From positions 1 through 36,542 of the forward strand of contig CADCWI010000029.1 in the NCBI GenBank assembly GCA_902806355.1: a DNA stretch of 36,542 nucleotides. Direction: 5' to 3'. Both the position numbers and the translations under genes were made by a program. Of this stretch, positions 7,898 through 14,161 are shown one piece after another (positions within the stretch are counted from its first letter, which is position 1; each line of letters starts with the position of its first letter). The notes below the pieces were generated by a model. The model was not told where the DNA came from. It did not search any database and saw nothing but the letters and a program-made list of their open reading frames with translations. Source of the DNA: an uncultured Thermomicrobiales bacterium (lineage in GTDB: Bacteria; Chloroflexota; Chloroflexia; Thermomicrobiales; UBA6265).

Positions 7898-8448
7898 CGG
7901 AAACAGAAGCTGGAGCATCGGCACGCTGGCAGCGGCGGTCATGGGTGGAGCCGGAGGTCGAACGGCGTGAAGGCCCGGGGTGGTACGTTCCGGTCTTCGA
8001 TCCGGAGGGTGAGGGTGCGATCGCGGTCGGGGTGGACATCATCGAGATCGCCCGCATCCAGCGCACGTACAATGATTTTGGCGAACGGTTCCTGCATCGG
8101 GTGTTCACTGAGCGGGAACGCGATCGATACCGGGGTCGGGTCAACGAGCTGGCCGCGCGGTTCGCCGCGAAGGAAGCGACATCCAAGGCGCTAGGGACCG
8201 GCATCATCGGCATTCGTTGGCGCGAGATGGAAGTGCTGCCCAACCGCAGGGGGAAACCGGTGCTGATCCTCCACGGGCGGGCGGCGGAACGAGCGCGTGC
8301 GCTCGGGCTCACCGATTTCAGCGTCTCACTGACACATTCCCGGACGGATGCGATGGCGTTCGTTGTAGCCATGAGCCGGTCAGCCTCCCGCGACGACAAG
8401 GCACATCACCCACCGGGTGAGCAAAATCCGAAGAGCAAGACAGGATGA
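7894..8448 (+). CDS. acpS: Holo-[acyl-carrier-protein] synthase
   Basis: AcpS moves the 4'-phosphopantetheine arm from CoA to acyl carrier protein. The catalytic domain begins at AVGVDIIEIARI (about residue 44; the Asp binds Mg) and contains FTERERDRY, RFAAKEATSKALGTG (Glu ligand and Lys) and SLTHSRTDAMAFVV. ATG 7894 overlaps the tgt stop as ATGA. This gives 184 aa with a charged N-terminal extension of about 42 residues that most AcpS (about 120-130 aa) lack. An internal GTG at 7945 would reduce but not remove it. Grouping with nnrD and alr is a common bacterial arrangement. Confidence 0.9.
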   Translation: MTETEAGASARWQRRSWVEPEVERREGPGWYVPVFDPEGEGAIAVGVDIIEIARIQRTYNDFGERFLHRVFTERERDRYRGRVNELAARFAAKEATSKALGTGIIGIRWREMEVLPNRRGKPVLILHGRAAERARALGLTDFSVSLTHSRTDAMAFVVAMSRSASRDDKAHHPPGEQNPKSKTG

Positions 8449-8458
8449 GAAACCGTAC

Positions 8459-9442
8459 ATGACCATGAATGATGCCGTCACGATCGATGAAACACGGGTG
8501 AAAGCCGCCCTACCGGCGCGGACCGACGACGCACACAAGTGGTCGGTCGGTGGCGTAATCGTTGTCGCCGGCTCGCCGACGTACCCCGGAGCAGCCATTC
8601 TGACCAGTCGAGCGGCGGGTCGTGCCGGTGCCGGGATCGTCCTCCTGGCGACCAGCCGCAGTGTCATCGGCGCTGCCGCGTCGGCGGTTCCGGAGGTTGC
8701 CTACATCCCCCTGCCAGAGACCGAATCCACAAGCGGGGCGCGGAAGGCACTCGAGCTAATCGAGGCGCAGGCGGAGAAAGCGCACACTGTGGTGATCGGT
8801 CCAGGGCTCACGACCGATAGTGCGAGCACGTCGTTGCTCGGGGCCCTGCTGGGCATCGGTGCGAAATCGCAACCAGCACTGCGCAGCATTGGGTTCGGCG
8901 CGAGGGCATCCGGAGAAAGGGAACCGGAGCACGTCCAGGGGTTGCTGTCCCGCGATGACGTGAAGATCGTGATCGATGCGGACGGGCTCAACTGGCTGGC
9001 GAAGCAGGACGACTGGTGGAAGACCATGCCGGCGCAACGTCTCATCCTGACGCCGCACCCGGGAGAGATGTCACGGCTTCTCCAACGCCCGGTCGAGGAG
9101 GTCACGGAGGATCCAGTTGGTGTCGCGAGGGAAGCCGCGGCGAAATGGGATCAGGTCGTTGTCCTCAAGGGAGGTCATGCGGTGGTGTCCGACGGGACGG
9201 CAACCCTAATCGCGGACATATCCTCTCCGGCGCTGGCGACAGCCGGGAGCGGCGATGTGCTCGCCGGCACGATCGGGGCGCTCGTCGCGCAGACGGGTTC
9301 GCTGCTCAACGCCGCGATCATCGGCGTCTACGTCGGGCCGCGCGCCGCCAACCGTGTTGCCTCCCGATTCGGGGTTCAGGGCGTGCTCGCGACGGATCTC
9401 CCCGATGCGATCGCCGAAGAGCTGCACAGGCTTCACGAGTAG
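8459..9442 (+). CDS. nnrD: ADP-dependent NAD(P)H-hydrate dehydratase (YjeF C-terminal domain only)
   Basis: This repair enzyme turns the damaged S-form of hydrated NAD(P)H back to NAD(P)H using ADP. The ribokinase-like fold is recognised by GGVIVVAGSPTYPGAAILTSRAA, VIGPGL, VIDADGLNWLA, LTPHPGEMSRLL, VVLKGGHAVVSDG and the anion-hole motif ATAGSGDVLAGTIGALVAQ. The NAD(P)HX epimerase domain often fused at the N-terminus is absent. An inserted stretch around residues 125-160 (gene positions about 8830-8940) is less conserved. Start ATG 8459 lies ten bases after the acpS stop; ATG 8465 and an overlapping GTG 8417 are alternatives. The length is about 327 aa. Confidence 0.88.
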   Translation: MTMNDAVTIDETRVKAALPARTDDAHKWSVGGVIVVAGSPTYPGAAILTSRAAGRAGAGIVLLATSRSVIGAAASAVPEVAYIPLPETESTSGARKALELIEAQAEKAHTVVIGPGLTTDSASTSLLGALLGIGAKSQPALRSIGFGARASGEREPEHVQGLLSRDDVKIVIDADGLNWLAKQDDWWKTMPAQRLILTPHPGEMSRLLQRPVEEVTEDPVGVAREAAAKWDQVVVLKGGHAVVSDGTATLIADISSPALATAGSGDVLAGTIGALVAQTGSLLNAAIIGVYVGPRAANRVASRFGVQGVLATDLPDAIAEELHRLHE

Positions 9443-9491
9443 AGCTCAACCGTGCATCACAGGCGATCGCACGGGGACAAAGAGGACAGAC

Positions 9492-10043
9492 ATGCCAGAA
9501 CGAGAATCAGGGAACGAAACACACAAGGTCAGGAGCGTCCGCATCACCGCTGAATCCGCCGAGGAAGAGCGAAACAATCCCCACGTCACCCACATCATGC
9601 GGACGAACATCCCGCAGGTGTCTCCGACCGATTCGATTGGACTCGCCGCCCATCTGATGGTCAAGCATCAGGTTCCAGGCGTGCCAGTTGTCGAGAATGG
9701 CACGTTAATCGGCATCATCACGGAGTCCGACATCATCGCCCGGGAGGCGGATGTCGACGTGCCGACACCGGTGCCATTTCTGGATGCGATCTTCATGGCG
9801 GACGCCGGTCCTGAGTTCGACGAGGAGATGCGACGGGTACTCGCGGTCAACGCACGACAGCTGATGACCTCACCCGTGTTCAGCGTGCGTTCCACCGCGA
9901 CGCTGACCGAGGTCGCCACACTCATGGTCGATCGCGGCGTGAATCCGATTCCGGTTCTGAACGACGAGCTACAGGTGATTGGGCTGGTCTCGCGAGCGGA
10001 TCTGGTCCGCGTGATCTCTGCGCTCGAGAATCAGGAAAGCTGA
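9492..10043 (+). CDS. Two-CBS-domain protein
   Basis: The 183-aa protein consists of a polar N-terminus (about 30 residues) and a tandem CBS pair. The first runs from THIMRTNIPQVSPTDSIGLAA to GTLIGIITESDIIARE (about 33-90). The second runs from ARQLMTSPVFSVRSTATLTEVA to LQVIGLVSRADLVRVIS (about 118-178). Such Bateman modules bind adenosine nucleotides (AMP, ATP, SAM and others) and usually sense energy state; the ligand here is unknown. The start at ATG 9492 is supported by AGAGGA a few bases upstream. It sits 49 bases after nnrD and three bases before alr, so it is inside the acpS-nnrD-alr unit, where a CBS protein is not the textbook member. Confidence 0.85.
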   Translation: MPERESGNETHKVRSVRITAESAEEERNNPHVTHIMRTNIPQVSPTDSIGLAAHLMVKHQVPGVPVVENGTLIGIITESDIIAREADVDVPTPVPFLDAIFMADAGPEFDEEMRRVLAVNARQLMTSPVFSVRSTATLTEVATLMVDRGVNPIPVLNDELQVIGLVSRADLVRVISALENQES

Positions 10044-10046
10044 CGT

Positions 10047-11273
10047 ATGCGAGAGTCCGGAAGCTCGGTCATCGAGGCCATTGCGGAGCATTGGAACGGG
10101 CGGCCCGTGCTGGCCGTGATCGACCTGGACGCGCTCGCTGCTAATGTACGGACATTGCGCACCTTGATCGGGCCGGATGTCAGGTTACAGGCCGTGGTTA
10201 AGGCCAACGCGTATGGCCATGGCGCGGTTCCTGTCGCCCGCGCGGTGCTTGCCGCCGGTGCCGATTCGCTTGCGGTCGCAACCGTCGATGAGGCGGTCCA
10301 GTTGCGTACCGGCGGCGTTACCGGGGAGTTGATGGTCCTTGGACCGATTGGGCGCCAGGAGCGAGCGCGCGCAATCGGTCACGGCCTGACGGTTGTCGTA
10401 TCGGATGCTGACTTTGTCCGCGGACTGGTAGCGGACGCCCAAATGCAGGGTCGAAAGGAAGAGGACCCGGTACCGGTCCATCTCAAGATCGACACCGGAA
10501 TGCGACGCTTTGGTGCGCCACCGGATCGAGCGGTCGGGATCGCCCGCGTCATCACGGAATCGAAGCTGTTGCGGCTGGATGGCGTGATGACGCATTTCGC
10601 GGCCGCAGACGACCCGGAACCGTCCTCGGCGAGACAGCAGATGGCCGTGTTCGACGCCTGCATCGAGGCACTTATGGCAGCGGGGCTCCCGGTGCCTCTA
10701 CAACATGTCGCCAACAGTGCCGCGACACTCCGTTTCCCTGAGTTCCACCGTGGTCAGGTGCGGGCGGGTATCTCCCTGTACGGACTGCGCCCCGACCCCG
10801 GGATGGTCCTGCCCGATCCGATGCGGCCGATCCTGTCGGTTTTCGGCCGGCTCGCGCGAGTAATCGACCTTGAACCCGGTGATACCGTCAGCTACGGTCG
10901 TACCTACGTCGCGACCCGACGTGAACGAGCGGGACTGGTGCCGATTGGCTACGGGGATGGATATCCGCGTGGGCTCTCGTCACAGGCATGGATGACGGTT
11001 GGGGACGAGCGAACGCAGGTGATCGGCCGCGTCTGCATGGATCAGACAGTGGTTCGCCTGCCGAACGACTCGGAGCAAAATCCCGGCGACGTGGTCCGGA
11101 TCGTTGGCGATGGGCAGGGTCAAGCCCCGACGCTCGATGAACTCGCGGCGATGTTGGGAACGATCTCCTACGAGTTGGCAACCGGTCTCGCTCCGCGCCT
11201 CCCCAGGCTCTACGTTTCCAGAGGCGAGGTGCTCGCGGTAAATGATCTCCACGGGTTCCGCGATCTGGCATGA
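10047..11273 (+). CDS. alr: Alanine racemase
   Basis: Alr makes D-alanine for peptidoglycan with pyridoxal phosphate. The 408-aa protein has the PLP-lysine motif AVVKANAYGHGA (Lys52), KIDTGMRRFG, the HVANSAATLRF region, RAGISLYGL, the catalytic tyrosine in DTVSYGRTY, and GYGDGYPRG plus GRVCMDQTVV in the C-terminal beta domain. The start ATG 10047 is three bases after the CBS gene stop, implying coupling. An N-terminal extension of about 15 residues precedes the usual start of the barrel. It is the last gene of the rightward cluster, followed by a long non-coding stretch with two hairpins. Confidence 0.95.
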   Translation: MRESGSSVIEAIAEHWNGRPVLAVIDLDALAANVRTLRTLIGPDVRLQAVVKANAYGHGAVPVARAVLAAGADSLAVATVDEAVQLRTGGVTGELMVLGPIGRQERARAIGHGLTVVVSDADFVRGLVADAQMQGRKEEDPVPVHLKIDTGMRRFGAPPDRAVGIARVITESKLLRLDGVMTHFAAADDPEPSSARQQMAVFDACIEALMAAGLPVPLQHVANSAATLRFPEFHRGQVRAGISLYGLRPDPGMVLPDPMRPILSVFGRLARVIDLEPGDTVSYGRTYVATRRERAGLVPIGYGDGYPRGLSSQAWMTVGDERTQVIGRVCMDQTVVRLPNDSEQNPGDVVRIVGDGQGQAPTLDELAAMLGTISYELATGLAPRLPRLYVSRGEVLAVNDLHGFRDLA

Positions 11274-11295
11274 TCCTTCCTGGCGAAACCCGATG

Positions 11296-11329
11296 GGCGG
11301 CCAAGCGACGTGTAGGGTGATTGGCCGCC
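11296..11329 (+). terminator. Hairpin after alr, possible terminator
   Basis: GGCGGCCAA (11296-11304) and its exact complement TTGGCCGCC (11321-11329) form a 9-bp GC-rich stem with a 16-base loop, 23 bases after the alr stop. There is no T-run after it, so termination would need Rho or another factor. Confidence 0.4.
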
Positions 11330-11649
11330 GGCGTCCTGGTGAAGTCTTGGTTATCACCTTGGATGCAGCCACTCGCAAAACGACGTCTACGAACGTGGCT
11401 GACCCGGGTTCTAGCCCTACCAAGGATGGTTCAACGCCCTGATATGGAGACCTGATAAATTGTTGGGGATGCTGGGCCGTCTTCGGGCAAGCGCCTGGGC
11501 GGTCCCCCACCGGTGCGGCTTCCCAGACAGCCTCCCGAATCGACGACGTGCGCGTGCGAGCGGAGTTCATGGCAGTCGATTCTCGCCCGCTCCAACGACG
11601 TTTTCCCGTGGAGTGAGCAGTCACCCGGATTCCGTAAGATGCGCCGGGC

Positions 11650-11689
11650 AGCAAAACGGCCGGCGAGTTGTCTCACCAGCCGTTTTGCT
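11650..11689. terminator. Bidirectional intrinsic-terminator-like hairpin
   Basis: AGCAAAACGGC (11650-11660) pairs perfectly with GCCGTTTTGCT (11679-11689). The inner segment continues pairing with mismatches around a TTGT loop. A-tract, GC stem and T-tract are laid out so that either strand yields a stem followed by U residues. It lies between the converging alr and the regulator gene, the expected place for a shared terminator. Confidence 0.65.
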
Positions 11690-11757
11690 CCACCCGTTTG
11701 ATTCGGGGCGCCGTTTGTCACCTTCCCGTATGGATACGGGCACCCGAACGCTCGCTC

Positions 11758-12288
11758 CTAGGCTTCGACCTCGAATTCGCGGGAGACGCGCTTCATGGCC
11801 TCGATGTCCATCCTCACGACGAACGTCCTGCCACTCATGTCGTCACGCACATAATTGAGCGTGCGCTCGTCCATCCAACGGTAGATCGTCGGTCGGGTCA
11901 CTCCCAGCTGCTGGGCCGCATTCCCAATGCTGACCAGCTCGCTCTGATCGTATGCCCTGTACTTCGCAAGGGCGAGCATGCGCCCAAGGTCGGTATCCCA
12001 GAACGCTCGCGGGACCGAATAGTCGTCCGCCGCCGCAGGCCAAAACAGCAACTGAAGAACGGAGTCAATCGCTTCCAGCACCTGTTGTTTCGTTTCCCGG
12101 TTCTGGCCTCGAGCCAGGCGGGCGAGCCGTAGAAGATCCTGGCCCAACGGACCACTGCGAAGCTGATCGAGCGTCAACGACCGAAATGCCTCTGGAAGGA
12201 GTTGAGACACCAGACGGTGATGATGGCTATAGACCAGTTGCAGCGCGTTGTCCATGACCTCCTGGTAGTCTCGGGGCTCGGACTCCAC
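11758..12288 (-). CDS. Orphan helix-turn-helix (excisionase/MerR-type) DNA-binding protein with unknown N-terminal domain
   Basis: The 176-aa protein ends in a compact DNA-binding region (about 117-165): LVSIGNAAQQLGVTRPTIYRWMDERTL is a helix-turn-helix of the excisionase/MerR-like type, followed by a short wing with GRTFVVRMDIEAMKR. Residues 1-110 are predicted helical (LVYSHHHRLVSQLLPEAF, LGQDLLRLARLARGQNRETKQQVLEAIDSVLQLLFWP), and I do not recognise them; they may form a dimerisation or sensor domain. The GTG start at 12288 is set by a strong AAAGGAG five bases upstream. Its leader carries a consensus promoter overlapped by repeated TGTACG sites, suggesting that it represses itself. It has no operon partner. 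Its target genes are unknown, and an antitoxin-like role cannot be excluded. Confidence 0.75.
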   Translation of the reverse strand: MESEPRDYQEVMDNALQLVYSHHHRLVSQLLPEAFRSLTLDQLRSGPLGQDLLRLARLARGQNRETKQQVLEAIDSVLQLLFWPAAADDYSVPRAFWDTDLGRMLALAKYRAYDQSELVSIGNAAQQLGVTRPTIYRWMDERTLNYVRDDMSGRTFVVRMDIEAMKRVSREFEVEA

Positions 12289-12352
12289 GATGACTCCTTT
12301 CAGGTCCGACGTTGCTCGTGAAAACCTCGATTTTGAGTCGCGGCGATCAGGG

Positions 12353-12419
12353 TGTACGCATCACACTGTACGGTCGGATTGTACGCTCACACCGGATAGG
12401 TGTCAATGATGATCGTACA
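12353..12419. promoter_or_regulatory. Cluster of TGTACG/CGTACA repeats around the promoter, likely operator
   Basis: The hexamer TGTACG occurs at 12353, 12367 and 12380, spaced 14 and 13 bases apart. Its inverse CGTACA occurs at 12414. Two of the direct copies share a longer match, TGTACGCATCACAC versus TGTACGCTCACAC. The 12380 copy covers the -10 box, two lie downstream and one lies just upstream of the -35. This layout fits a repressor operator, most simply for the HTH protein encoded next to it (inference). Confidence 0.55.
12378..12406 (-). promoter_or_regulatory. Consensus sigma-70-type promoter of the HTH regulator gene
   Basis: Read on the minus strand, TTGACA (12406-12401) is followed by a 17-base spacer and TACAAT (12383-12378), close to the ideal vegetative promoter. 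Initiation would fall near 12371, giving a leader of about 83 bases before the GTG at 12288. It is one of the best promoter matches in the window. Confidence 0.8.
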
Positions 12420-12453
12420 TGCGACACGACCAGACAACGCTGGATCGCATATG

Positions 12454-12472
12454 CTGTGCCAAGAAGGCACAG
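12454..12472. terminator. Perfect hairpin upstream of the regulator promoter
   Basis: CTGTGCC (12454-12460), loop AAGAA, GGCACAG (12466-12472) make a 7-bp perfect stem. It lies between the gene ending at 12621 and the regulator promoter, so it could insulate that promoter from read-through. It has no T-tract. Confidence 0.35.
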
Positions 12473-12573
12473 GGAGTTTGCTGGCGATGGTCTCCGAGTA
12501 GAGCAAGCACGTCACAGGCTAACGGTAAAGCGCGGCTGACGGCCAAGCGGCCTGCCTTGGATCCGCGCCGGTT

Positions 12574-12597
12574 GATGCCTGAATCCGGACAGGCATC
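12574..12597 (-). terminator. Hairpin downstream of the small membrane protein gene
   Basis: GATGCCTG (12574-12581) and CAGGCATC (12590-12597) form an 8-bp perfect stem with an 8-base loop, 23 bases beyond the stop of the leftward gene ending at 12621. No U-run follows, so the terminator call is tentative. Confidence 0.4.
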
Positions 12598-12620
12598 CGG
12601 AACCCTCGTGAGCTCCCGGT

Positions 12621-12998
12621 TCAGGTACCGGTCGTGATCCCGCGGATGGCAAGACCGACGATGAAGAGCGCGATCAGGCTGTACAGAAGGAGGGCCTGAC
12701 GCGGTGCCCGGTCCCTCATGTAGGACCAGACGAATGGCAGGACGAGTGCCGCGGTGAATCCATAGAGGAGGTGTACGGAGTTATTCGGGCGATTGCCGAG
12801 GAAGAACAGCACCATCCCAAGGGCGCCCTGGATCACCACCAGTACCTGGCCGATGATCAATGCGCCGGCGATGCTTCCGGAGAGCGATCCACCACGCACA
12901 TACTCGAGCAGGCCCCACGCGCCGGCAATGGCGAAGAACAGGATGATCGTGATCGACAGCCGATCATGGAAGAGCGCGACGATGGACATGCAGATCAT
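12621..12998 (-). CDS. Small four-helix membrane protein of unknown function
   Basis: From ATG 12998 the protein has about 125 aa and four hydrophobic helices: one near residues 12-30 (LSITIILFFAIAGAWGLLEYV), one near 38-62 (SIAGALIIGQVLVVIQGALGMVLFFLG), one near 69-88 (SVHLLYGFTAALVLPFVWSYM) and one near 95-115. Two histidines sit at helix edges (LFHDRL and SVHLLYG), a pattern reminiscent of the haem-binding half of CtaA/COX15 or of b-type cytochrome anchors. That is only a resemblance. ATG 12989 has GGAG at a better distance, and longer starts up to 13115 would add an Arg/Cys-rich lead that looks non-coding. It lies 132 bases beyond the end of the YycJ-type hydrolase gene on the same strand. 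Confidence 0.6.
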   Translation of the reverse strand: MICMSIVALFHDRLSITIILFFAIAGAWGLLEYVRGGSLSGSIAGALIIGQVLVVIQGALGMVLFFLGNRPNNSVHLLYGFTAALVLPFVWSYMRDRAPRQALLLYSLIALFIVGLAIRGITTGT

Positions 12999-13130
12999 GA
13001 CTCCGGAGGCGGCGCAAATCGACGACGAACACCCGTGGCGACCGCCTCGGGCGGCGGGATCCCTCATCTTGCGAGTATAGCGACCAGGTGTCAGTCGGTC
13101 GGTGCACGCTTGCACAACGTCGTGGACCGA

Positions 13131-14030
13131 TCAGATGCCATCGAACGAGAGTTGGGTGGCAGGTCGTGCGATTGGTCCGTTCCTGTTCGTTTCACCCGAT
13201 CGATTTTCGGAGGGGGTCCAGACCGGGCCTGGTGTGCGTCGCGGCAGGGGAGTGATGGAGAGGTCTCGATCGATGCGATCGAGCGCGGCATCGACCGTGG
13301 CCTTCGCCACCTCCGGCCGATTGTTCGTGCCGGAGAGATGAGCCAACCACACCGTCGGGGTCCGTGGTCCGCGCTTCGCGACATCGGCCAACACCGCGCC
13401 GCAATGCTCGTTGGAAAGATGGCCAACGTCCGAGGCGACACGGCGTTTGAGATGTGCAGGGTAGGGGCCGCAACGCAGCATCTCGAGGTCGTGGTTGGCT
13501 TCGAGGACGATCAGGTCGCTGGCAAGGAGCGGCTCAAGCAACTCGTCTCGCCAGGACCCGAGATCCGTAAGGACGGATATTGTGGCGCCGGGCAGCTCGA
13601 TCAAGAAGCCGCACGGCTCGGCCGCGTCGTGACGAACCGTCAGTGCCCAGATTGAGGCACCGGCAATCTGGATCGGGGCAGATGGCGTGATAGACAGCCA
13701 TTGCTGATCGCGAATGCGCGTGCGATCGAACGTCCCTTTCGATGCGATCACGGGGATGTTCGGTCCAAGTACCTGAGGCAGCGTCCTGATGTGGTCGATA
13801 TGCTCGTGGGTGACGAGCACGGCGTCCAGATCGGCGATCGTCTGGTGGCGAACATTCATGGCATGGATGATCGTTCGGATACCGACGCCGCAATCGAGCA
13901 GGAAGCTCGATTCGCCGTGCTCGATCAGGAACGCGTTTCCGGAACTTCCGCTCCCAAGGCTCTGGACTCGGGCGATTGAATGGTCGTTCGTGTCAATGGC
14001 GTCTGACACATCGTGCTCGGGAACCGTCAT
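13131..14030 (-). CDS. MBL-fold metallo-hydrolase, YycJ/WalJ type
   Basis: The 299-aa protein from ATG 14030 has the family opening VQSLGSGSSGNAFLIE and the metal motif VTHEHIDH (His75, His77, Asp79, His80). LTVRHDAAEPCGFLIE, SVLTDLGSW, a LEANHD motif and HLSNEHCGAVL follow. This order matches YycJ/WalJ phosphodiesterase-like hydrolases, which in Firmicutes accompany the WalRK system and in some species act as single-strand nucleases. There is no WalRK here. A TTG at 14099 would add 23 residues and overlap the leader of the UPF0182 gene. It is transcribed divergently from UPF0182. Function beyond metal-dependent hydrolysis is not shown. Confidence 0.85.
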   Translation of the reverse strand: MTVPEHDVSDAIDTNDHSIARVQSLGSGSSGNAFLIEHGESSFLLDCGVGIRTIIHAMNVRHQTIADLDAVLVTHEHIDHIRTLPQVLGPNIPVIASKGTFDRTRIRDQQWLSITPSAPIQIAGASIWALTVRHDAAEPCGFLIELPGATISVLTDLGSWRDELLEPLLASDLIVLEANHDLEMLRCGPYPAHLKRRVASDVGHLSNEHCGAVLADVAKRGPRTPTVWLAHLSGTNNRPEVAKATVDAALDRIDRDLSITPLPRRTPGPVWTPSENRSGETNRNGPIARPATQLSFDGI

Positions 14031-14106
14031 AAGCAGGTGTGAAATCCATTCCAGGGGGCAGCGTGCGGGGCTTGCCGCATCGTACCATGCAGAGAGCAAG
14101 GCGGAT

Positions 14107-14123
14107 GGAGCGACAATCGCTCC
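14107..14123. repeat. Perfect 7-bp hairpin in the leader of the UPF0182 gene
   Basis: GGAGCGA (14107-14113), loop CAA, TCGCTCC (14117-14123) lies about 40 bases before the preferred UPF0182 start at 14162. In RNA it would be a tight stem just ahead of the ribosome site GGAGG (14152-14156). Function unknown. Confidence 0.4.
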
Positions 14124-14161
14124 CTGATCGGCCGGGCGAGGCGCAAGAGTTGGAGGATAGC

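Larger units (their letters stand above)
11274..11757. other. Non-coding region between convergent alr and the HTH regulator gene
   Basis: This 484-base stretch contains the hairpin after alr (11296-11329) and the bidirectional terminator-like structure at 11650-11689. No reading frame here has recognisable protein character, and no tRNA or known riboswitch motif was seen. Confidence 0.6.

Noticed and set aside
12353..12419. Short direct repeats as a CRISPR array
   Set aside because: The shared unit is only 6-13 bases and spacing is 13-14 bases, which fits operator sites and not CRISPR repeats.
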